In this document: positions 26,101 to 36,700 of the stretch, in pieces | Layout of the letters: each line of letters starts with the position of its first letter | Position numbering within the stretch: position 1 is the stretch's first letter | Assembly (NCBI GenBank): GCA_038373865.1 | Contig: JAXGGA010004446.1 | Location: 1 to 64,000 of the forward strand | Reading direction: 5' to 3' | From: Uloborus plumipes | Taxonomy: Eukaryota; Arthropoda; Arachnida; Araneae; Uloboridae | Length of the DNA stretch: 64,000 nt | The notes under the pieces: model-generated | Told to the model about the DNA's origin: nothing | Database searches by the model: none | The model's input: only the letters and a program-made list of their open reading frames with translations | Position numbers and translations under genes: made by a program

Positions 26101-27613
26101 CCTTTGCAGATCCACTCCGATCAGGGGAGAAACTTCATCTCTGCTGTGTTTAAGGGCCTATGTAAAATCCTCAAAATTGAGAAAACTCGAACGACACCAC
26201 TACACCCACAATCGGACGGCATGGTGGAGAGATTCAACAGGACAATCCTTAATAATCTCTCGCTTATGGTCTCCAAAAATCAACAGGATTGGGACAAGAA
26301 ACTTCCTCTGTTCCTGCTGGCCTACCGCAGTGCTGTCCACGAGACCACCGGATATTCCCCATCACAGATGCTCTTCGGCCGAGAGCTTCGGCTACCTTGT
26401 GATCTCGTCTTCGGTCTCCCTCCAGATGCGCCTTCATCGCCTGAGGAATACGTCCAGGATCTCCAGGCCCGGTTGGAGGACGTTCATCACTTCGCACGGG
26501 AGCGAATCAACATCGCGACGGAGAAGATGAAGACCCGATACGACACAAGGTCCACTGGTCATGACTTTCAAGAAGGTGACAAAGTATGGCTATGGAATCC
26601 CATCCGACGTAAAGGTCTGTCACCCAAATTGCAGTCGCATTGGGATGGACCTTACACAGTTCTCCACCGGCTGAACGACGTCGTAGTGAGGATCCAGAAG
26701 TCATCACATTCAAAACCTAGGGTTGTCCATTATGATCGGCTAGCCCCATACTATGGCCATAGTTCGTAAAGTAAATCTAAAGCTACCATGGTAATTTGTT
26801 TGTAAATTTTGTAAATAACTTTTGCCTTTAATTGTCTGTAATATTACTTCATCAATGTTATTATTTCTTTCATGTTCTCATTGTTATTGTTTATCATGTT
26901 TATGATTGGTCATCATGTAATGTGTGCATCTGTAAGTCTTCCCTTGCTTCCTTTCTGGGGATTGTACTGCCCGGGACGTGCAGTCCTTGGGAAGGGGGCA
27001 ATGTTACAAATCTTGTAAATAGTTGTTGTTTTTCCTGCCTTGCATCATTTTCATTAGTTTTGGTTTTATCTGACGTCATGTTGCAAAAGTATCTGAAGAT
27101 ATCACTTTTATCACTTGTATACCGGCCCCGTAACACTTTGTAGTTTTTACACTTGCCCTAACTTTAATAAGCGTGAAGACATTTTCGCTCGGAGTGGTGT
27201 TTTTCTTTTTATTTCTAGCGTTTTCTTGAATGAATTGTTTAAAGTTATGAATGATTTGGAATATTCCAGATATTACTAGAAAGTTGTCGGGAATTCTTTC
27301 CGTGTATAAATAGCTGGCCTTGAACACAAGTCAGTCAGTTATTTTCAGATTTGATTCTGGTGACTCGTTTTTCATCCGCTTGGGCGGGTGGTCGTTTTGC
27401 TTTTGTAATTGCTTAATTACTGTTCACGTTTGATACGTGGTGCTGAGTTACTGTTGAGAGTACAGTGTACTGTTGGCTGCCTAATTGCTGATGTTTAGCA
27501 ATTGTTTTCTGCTCTTATTGTAAATAGTGTACATACTTGTAAATAAATTTATAGTTACTTCCTCAAGATTGGAATGCTCATTTGAAGAAAGTTGAAGGTG
27601 CTACGGACTCGTT

Positions 27614-27708
<95 letters not shown>

Positions 27709-30700
27709 GCTACCAGTGAGATAGATATACTTAGCTTCATTTTAATTTTCTTTGCATTTAGCTCTACAACGGCTTTTTTTAATTGACTGAACTCCAAATT
27801 AAAAAAAATTAAATCTTTGTAATAACTGTAGGCAAAAAAATGCTATGTATTTGTTTAAATAAGCATCCATCAATATTCTCTTACTAATTAACGAAGAGTA
27901 ATCATCACGTAGTACGACTCATACTATCCATACTTCAATATTTTCCCAAATCTGAAATTGTCTAGTAATAAACAAACAGAGAACTCTCACTTATACGCCA
28001 CCTCATTTATGCGCCTTTTTCACTTATACGACGATTTTAAATGGTCCCAGCACATTTAATAGCAAAATAATGATAGTATCATTCGTTTATATGTCACTCT
28101 AAAGATAAATATTTCACTTATGCGCTGATTTTTCCCTAAAATGTAAAAAAAAAATAATTTATTTTCTTTAAAAAATAAGAATGTTTCTTCTTTTCCCTCT
28201 CTAATCTTTCGCCCTTATTGTTCACGGAAGACATTTAATCCGCATGAACTAGAGTTCGGAGAGGCACAATTACTTATTATGGATCATTTTAAAGGGAACA
28301 GTTTGTAATTAGGTATTCTACAATTTTTGTTTTCTCTTTATCATTGTAGTTACGCTATAGTAATTGCTAAACCGTGGTAATATGTCCCTTTTCTATAGAA
28401 ATAATCTTATTCATTTTCTCATTAGAAACTATGTTGCGTTTTAGTCCTTTAAATAGGCTTGTTCACTTATACGTCTCTTCCACTTATGCGCCTTTTTCTG
28501 TTGGTCTCTTGGGCCGGCGCATAAGTGAGAGTTCACTATATATCGAAACATTCTTTAAATACATAAACATTTCGTGGCTTTTAACCAGATGTACAGGCAT
28601 TATGCATATACTGCTTGCATATTTTAAGAAAGACTATGGGTAAAATAATAACTTATTAATTTTAATTCAGGATTTTATTAGATATCAGGTATATAAGCAA
28701 ATACTTTAAAGTGAAAGAAAATATATGCATTACATCTAATAAATAATTAATATTTTCAGATGACGTATGGCAGCTAAGTATAAGTCCAACGGTACTGATA
28801 CTTTGTGGTGTAGTGGGTGGCATCTTTCTGGTCATTCTCCTAATCATCTTAGTTATTAAAATGCATATAATAAGAAGAAAACGCAAAGGTAAGTTTAAAA
28901 TTGTGTCTCAGCAATGATAATTTTATCAGAAAATCGAATATATGATGCATTGTGGTTGTCATTGCTTAATGTTACTGAAACAAACTTGCGCGCTCGTGTG
29001 TTTATGCGTGTGTGTGTGTGTGCATGTGCTACATACATTTAAACTATGTGGATAACATTATGCTAATTGTATGAGTATAAATATTTTGACAGTAAGAAGG
29101 GACTAATATGAATAATATTCTTGAACTAAATAAATACATTTTTATCACATTACCAATTCTAAATGAAGGCTCCTGCAGAATCAAAATAAATACTTATTAC
29201 CTCAAACACTATAAACATTAGCATTATTACAAGTTTAACCCATTAATGCCTAGCGTCCCTTTTTAGGGACGGTCCAAAAAGGGGTCTGAATTTCCCCAAA
29301 ATGAACATTTCAACCAAATAAGAGTGTTCAATTAGTACCTTGGTATTTTTTCGATTCGTTATTAACAAATTGCAGCACATAACCATTGTAAAATGTGTTC
29401 TGTAGTAGTTTTAACATAATCTTTATCGAAAATGACATCGTTCACAATCTCAAGAAGTTTTCAAAGTTATTCCCAGTTTCCCAGTTTATGTGAATTGCTG
29501 ATTTTATTTCTTCTTATAAAATGTCTTTTTAAATATTATATCGTAGGCAAAAAAAAAAAAAACATAGTAAAAAAAGTATGTACCCTCTGGGGTCTATCGA
29601 AACTTTTAAGGGGCAATTCTTCTTTCGTTAATACAAAAATTATTTTTTACATAATATTTTTTTAATTATTTTTCCTGTCCCTTAAACACTGTTTGTAACC
29701 AGTATACAAAATATCTTTGGAAAAAAAATGTCAGGCATTAATGGGTTAAACTGGCAAGAATTACCTGAAAACATTTTAAAGTTATAAAGAAGGTAGTTTA
29801 AAACATTTGAAAAAACTAGTGCTTGCTGAAAAGCAACATGTTAAAAAAAATGTGCCATAAAACCAAATAAACTTGCTTTTAAACTCAAAAAACTCTCAGT
29901 ATGTTGAGTAAAATGCATTTCGCTTTTATAAATGTCAATGCTTTATTAAACTTGAAAAAAGGCATTATTTATTTGACTGTCCTTTCAAATGTTTTTTTTT
30001 CCTTAACTTCAGTTTATCTCACCAAAAATGACTTAATATAATTTAAAATAGGAAACATTTCCTTTTAAATTCTTTCAGCAATATTCCTTACCCAAAATAG
30101 GTTGCAATTTGCGTGTCTTATTGCAGTCAGTATTAAACTTTATGTAAAACCTAAATCCTCGTCTATTCGAGAATAATTCAAAGGCTGCTCATTAGTTCGC
30201 GAATATATTTTAAGTTTTCATGATATGCGCATTTAGTTTTATTTTTCAAGCATAAGCAATTATAAAATCATTACTTTAAATAATCAAAAGTGTTCAAAAT
30301 AAATTGATATATATTTCATTTGTTCATATGATGATCCTGTATGCTGTCATATTGTTGAAAGTTTGGCAAAGTTTAATGAATGTTATGATCCATGCAAATA
30401 AAATAGATATTTTAAAAATAAATGTTTATATTTTTCTGAATACAAAAGATACTTTCATGAAAATCTATAAAAGAACTATTCATTATAAGTTAACTGCGTG
30501 TTGACATTTACAGCTATCTACGATGACGGATAATTAAAAAACGTTTTTGCTTGCTTCAATTGTCTGCTGCTCCCTCCCCTCTCCAATGTATGAGTAATTT
30601 TATTTTATTTTATTAAGGGAGGGGGGGTGTAATTTAGCGCCTGTATTTTATTCTACAAAAATTACAAAAAAAAAATATTCTCCTTTGTCTCAAGATTTTT

Positions 30701-33700
30701 CTTTTCAGTTTTAAGTTTTTGAAAGTGATAGTTTTATTTTGTATCTACCACTATACACAGTATATTTATTGACTCAACGTATTTATGAGAAGAGTATTAT
30801 GAAAGAAGCAAAGTGTGAGATAAAATTGCGTGCCAGAAACATTTTGCACGTCTAAAAACGATTTTTTTCCGTTTTTCTATTTTTGCTTTGCATTTGATTC
30901 GTGCATATTATACTATTGTCTACAAATATTAACAATTACAACAGTATTTTCATTATATTTATTTGTTTCTATGTTTTATATTCTTCCAGATCATCCACCT
31001 ATAACTGGCAATGAAAAGTAAGTAATGTTTCCCAAAACATTTACTTTTTTTATGTTAAAAATTAAACCATTGAAGAACCATTGCATATATTCTAATAATA
31101 ATACAAAACTAAAGCAATACGAAAAGTACATTCTATAATGATTTTCATCAAGTGTATGCTGATTTTTTCCTAAATCAATGAATTTCTCTATTTATTTAAC
31201 CAAATATTTTTAAATTGATTACTATCATATTTCTGCAAATTTAACATTATTTAAAAAATGTCTTATGCTGGTACAAGGATAAGAAAAAAATACAAATATC
31301 GAATGAAAATTCAATAAATTTAATGAGAATTATGAAATACTAGTTTTTAAATTTGCTGAAATTTTTCTCCAACGTTTTAAGCTTAAAAAAATAAATTTAA
31401 AGCAGCTTTATTTCTATAAATTCAAAACTCTAAATTTATAAACCTCTTCTTAAAACATATGCATTAGAAAATTTATCGTGATGAAAACTATTTTACACTA
31501 AACTGTGAGTCCCTTCTTTTCCTTCGGGCTCCAGAAAATTAATTTCAAATTTGAGAATAATTAAACGTAAAGTTGAGCTCTGCAAACTTTAATAATTTCT
31601 ATTTTAATAAACTGTATCGTTTATGCAGACACGAATAGCGGGGAATAAGAATAGGTAAATTGAGCATTTTGTTCATTTAATAAGGAGACTGAAACTCTAA
31701 GTTCGGTACAGCTGCAAATACGACCTCCTAATTTAAAATTGCGCTTTAGATAAAATAAATATTAAATACTGTCAACACATTTTTTTTCTGTTTCTACTAA
31801 GGTATTTATTTATCACAAGTGCCTACACTGTGTGTTAGTTAATATTTATACCTCTGGTTTTAAGGCAACGGTTGCATTAAACACTTTCTGTAGCTTGACC
31901 ATTCCCAGCCAAATTATTATTATTATTATTATTATTATTCTTGTTGTTGTTGTTGTCGTTGTCGTTGTCGTCGTCGTCATTGTCATTGTCATTATTATTA
32001 TTATTATTATTATTAATAAATGAAGTTCAAATCAGAAGGACAACAGCTGTTTTGCGTTGATTTGCAAACCTTCATCGACTTGATTTTCACTGTAATGAAT
32101 ACTAAAACGTGTCTAATAAATAATAACTTTAAAACGTATTCTAAGTAACATTTGTAATATAAAGTCAATAATGTGTATACATGTGCAATGGAAAAGCTTT
32201 TTTTTTTTTTTCTATGTTAAATAAATGCTTATAAATTTTCAAGGTCTCTGCAAAATTCTGAAAAGTCAGGAGATAATTGTTCGGAAGGCTGTCCGTGTTC
32301 TGGACGTGAAGAAGAAAAAGTTAGAGAAAACATCCCAGGTTAGATTTATTTAGTGGGAGTTTAAAATTGCGTCATACGGTACAAGACAAAACAGTACAGG
32401 GCAAACGATTCAATCGTTGCCGTTGTTATAAATTGATGTTATGTAACTAGTTAACAGAAGTCCATTTCCATTACTGATTTTTATATCAATCTGAAATTTG
32501 TTTTAAGTTAAAAAAATACTAACTTTAACGTGATGGGGGTGTTGAGAACGTATATAGTAATTGTATCAATGCATTTCTCCATAAAGTTAAAATTTATACA
32601 ACTGGATTCATTAACCTGAATCTTAAATGGTTTAACAGTATCAAAATTAAGTTCTAGTGTTTGTGGTAGCATACATTTGCATTTTTATATAATAATTGAA
32701 ATACATTTTACATTCGCAACAGCTACAACTACTTTTTTTCGTTTCTGGTAACTGCTCAAAAGTGAAATACCTACTTCTTTTGTGTAACAAAATATTTGGA
32801 AGTTGTATTATTATTTGTTTCCTTTTTCGGTTCCAAGTAATTAAAAGTAAAGCTAAATCTTTAAACTATATATGTGTTTTATTATTGTTATCTGTTTAAA
32901 ATTATTTTTTTAACTAAATATTTGTATACAAATCGTTTCTTAGCGTTTATTTTTAATGTTTTTGGATTGGAAACTTTTGGTAAAAATATTTGGTATAATT
33001 AACTTGTTAGTTTGTTTCTTCTACTTAACCAGTTTTGTTGCGTTTAAAACTTTACAAATACCACTAAAACATAATGCCAACAACCTTAGAAAAAGTTTTA
33101 TGTTTCCATGCAAGAAAATTACAGAGCATTTTCAAACACAAAGCTTTTTCAAATAAAGAGACTATTTTATTGTCAAAATTCTTTTTGATTCCTAAAAAGA
33201 TAAAATGGCGGATTTGAAACTTCGTTTTGCTTAAGACAATCTTGGAAGAAATGTCCCATAGTAGAGAATTACTGTTGAGATACGCTAAAATAGGGTCGTT
33301 TAGTTTCAGAAATTCGTTTTTAGTCACAAAATTGCTTTTTTAATTCGAAATACTATACTAAGACTCATAAAATAGTTTGAAAAAAAATCAAAACATATAT
33401 ACTTAGAAGTTTGATTTTCTTAAATAGTATACTGTTTTCTTACATCCCTAATTTGATCATTTTGTTTTTAGAACAAATGATAGAAAAATGTTCAATTTTT
33501 CCTTCACCACTACGAAATTCCTATTGCCACCAAAGCAACCTAGATCTCTAAAATATCTCAACTGTTCTTTCTTAGTTGTCTTGTTTACATAAACAATTTT
33601 GAGCACCTGTTGTTTTCACGCGGATTAATCTAGCGTTTTATCGCAAACCAGAAGACGGCAGGAAAAGTAATATGTTTGCAAAGGTTTTAGTGTTTCTACA

Positions 33701-36700
33701 AATATAAAAATACACGCATTTAGTTTTTTTAACTTAGATTTAAATTGAAAAGATATTTTTTCTAGGATAATCCAGGCAATTTGCTTTCGAAATTATTTTT
33801 GCATTTAAAGTTGAAGTTGTCCGTGATCCCTAAGAAAGAAGTTTCAAGTGCTTACATTATAATTAATGACTCTTTTTATAAAAATTTAAATGTTACAGCT
33901 GCTTATATTTGACATTAATTATACAGAGTGGTCCAAAAATAGGGATACCCCCATTCCCCTACCGTTGTTTTCAGCATCACGTTAATTATAGTGTCATGCT
34001 TGAGACACATATTACTTTGTGGTCTTAAAAATCCTGAGAACATCGGCAGAACATTATTCATAACCACACACAGCCAAATTCTGCGCTATATCATTCGAAA
34101 CTCTCCGAAAGGTCCCCAGCAGCGCAGCCAAAAAATATCTTCTGGGTGGGTGTTTTTTTTTTTTCATATCTGCCATTTTTATACAGAGTGACATATAATA
34201 ATTAACTTATAAAATTAAAATGAATTAACACAAGAACCGTTACAGATGTTGCAGTATCTTTTTCATTGAGCATCTAAAAGGAAATTAATGTAATGAAAGC
34301 ATCTGAGAGAACACGACACAGAATTCAGCTGTGTTACGACATAGATGGTGTTCTGCCGATGACTCAAAAGACTTCAAACTGACCGTTTGAGAAATCTTCG
34401 CCCAAGACTAATTTAATGTTCAAAATAAAAAGGAGGATGCATTCCGCTTTCTAAGCACTCGTGAACCTAAAAGTTTATAGAGGAAAGATTACAATTTTGA
34501 CAGCCCAATTTACAAATACAAATACAAATGCGACGACCAGCAGCTGGCTCTGAGCCCAACTGGGCTGGTCCTAGTCAAATTAAAGACCCCAATGAAGATC
34601 AATGGCCCTCTTAAAGCTATCTACTCCATTGCTCCTTACCGCCTCTTCCGGTAAACTGTTCCAAGTTCCCACTACCCTGCTAAAGTAGTAATTTTTTCGA
34701 ATTTCCAGGTTAGCCTGAGGTTTAAACAGCTTAAAACAATGACCCCTTGTCCTGCTTTCCGTGCAAAAATCCAACCCTGCAACATCGTTCATTTTAATAA
34801 ATTTAAATAACTGAATCATGTCCCCTCTGGTTCTCCTTTGCTCACGACTATACATATTAAGCATTCTAAGTCTGGAATCATAGTCTAGATTAGAAAATAA
34901 GTTAGTTTAGTTTCACAAAGGACAAAAAACCATGCATAAGTGCATTTAATAACATCATGTTTACTAAGAGAACATGATTTAACGAATGGGGTACGCGTAG
35001 AACAGCACATTGCATGATTCTACAAAGAGCGTGACTTATTTAGATTCAGCTGCTATCATAATGAGTAAACATTGCGAAAATGGAAAGCGTTGTCTTTTGC
35101 ATAAAATGTAAAAATCAACTATTTTGCATTAAGCCGAGAGCTGAAAGAGCGAAAAACAAAGTAAATACAACGTCGTATATCTTTGGATATTGTTTAGGTG
35201 TGGAAGAAATAAGGTCCTGTCTCATTAAAAAAACACCGCTTAAGTGTCCATAAACATCCATTGTATTACCTACTGAATTTAATCTATTTCGGCTAGAAAA
35301 AGGCCGGTGTTTTCAAAATTTTACTTTTATTTTTTAGTAGTGCACTTTAAATGCCAGAAACAAGTAAATAATTTTTGTTACATCAAATAACATGATTTTT
35401 AAGGGAATGCGTGTGTTATCCTTACTTTAAAGAATTTCTTCTAGTTCAACAAATAAAGGAAAGTTTTGATTTTCTTTAAGACAAAAAAATAGTAATAGTT
35501 TGATTCTTATTCTTAAAAATGCTCGTAGAATTTTTTATTCAGCATTAAATTAAATTGCTAAAAATTGCAAATTTGAGTTTTTTTTTTTTTTGAAGAAAAA
35601 TTCAAAGTATTATCGTCACTTTATTTACAAATTTAAGAGTAAGACAGACAACCTTTTTTTTTCTATTAAGTTATCCAACATTCTTTAGCATGATTTTGTA
35701 CTTTCAGATTAGTTCGTTTCATTTCTCAGCCATCCTAATATTTTCATAAGTAATGACAGCTATTAACCCTACACTGCATAGCGTTGCCAATTGGATACAT
35801 GAACTATTTTCCCTTTTGACCAAGCATAGGGCAACTCAAGCATAAAAAGCAAATATTAGGTATCTTTAAAGCAAATATAACCATCTATCCTCAAAATTAA
35901 ATCTTTAAAAATGTTTTCCAATGTTTTCTTATTACGTTAATATATATATAGTTCTTTCAAAGAACAAAAAATCATGCAGTGTAGGGTTAAGTAGTGCCGT
36001 CAAAATGCCTGTTACGTAAATGCATAGTTTATCATTTTTAGTGCACTTTCGTTTGCAAAACTTGAAAATAACTTTAAAAATATCTTGCATCATTTTTATC
36101 AGCCTTTAGTTACTTTTCTGAAGAATTCATCATAATATGCAAGTCAGGGCAAATACAAGGGGCGACAGGTGCGATCTCCCCTTCCTTGATTGACTTTCTA
36201 TTGGCAATGTTTTTCGAAATTGAAGTACTAAAAACGGCAGTATATTCTATCTTTGATGGCATTCGAGAAATGGGTAAGATTTAAAGACTTTCCACCGGTA
36301 ATTTTTAAAAATTGAAGTTCCAGATAATGAAGATTCTTAAATGATAAAGGGGGTGTTTAACCATTCGCCAGGAATCATTAAGAAGTGGAGCACTAAAAAT
36401 GCAGTTTTATAATATCTTTGACAGAGAAAAAGGAGAGAATATGTTTGGAGAATTCTTGGCTTCCACTCCTTGGCTAAATCTCTATATTTTATAAATAAAT
36501 AATCTCGAGTGATCCCCAAAAATAATTCGTGAATCAGATACGTAGTAAGATGCAACTAACCCCCCCCCCTTTTCTGGAAAAAATCTAGATCCACCATTTT
36601 ACGAACGTAAATCTAAACTTAAAATATTGGCTTTATTTTATTCATGTCTCAGTACTTTTTTAAAAAAAAGTAAAAGCCTGAAATACTGGAAACACAATAA

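Larger units (their letters stand above)
21366..27616 (+). mobile_element. Complete Ty3-type (Gypsy/Metaviridae) LTR retrotransposon
   Basis: Two 615-bp LTRs (21366-21980 and 27002-27616) flank one long Gag-Pol frame. I find a single mismatch between the LTRs (C at about 21430, T in the other), so the insertion is very recent. The primer binding site matches the 3' end of a lysine tRNA. A purine-rich tract precedes the 3' LTR. The element sits in an (AT)n microsatellite; ATATA flanks it on both sides if the A before each TG is counted. It is in the same orientation as the receptor gene, within intron 5. There is no env-like frame. Confidence 0.95.
20056..28759. other. Intron 5
   Basis: This is the largest intron seen (8.7 kb). 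It starts with a (CA)n(TA)n microsatellite and a T-rich low-complexity stretch (20150-20400). It contains a complete Ty3-type LTR element (21366-27616) inside an (AT)n tract, and a pogo-like MITE (27977-28538). Its acceptor is TATTTTCAG. The stretch 20400-21340 shows nothing recognisable. Confidence 0.75.

Noticed and set aside
26900..27327. Minus-strand frames in the 3' LTR, duplicated at 21222-21691
   Set aside because: They are present in both LTR copies because the LTRs are identical. No coding signature.
27592..27797. Open frames rich in Tyr-Ile repeats
   Set aside because: They are translations of the (AT)n microsatellite.
35940..35950. TATATATATA as a promoter
   Set aside because: It lies inside a TTAA-flanked MITE in an intron, with no gene start downstream.
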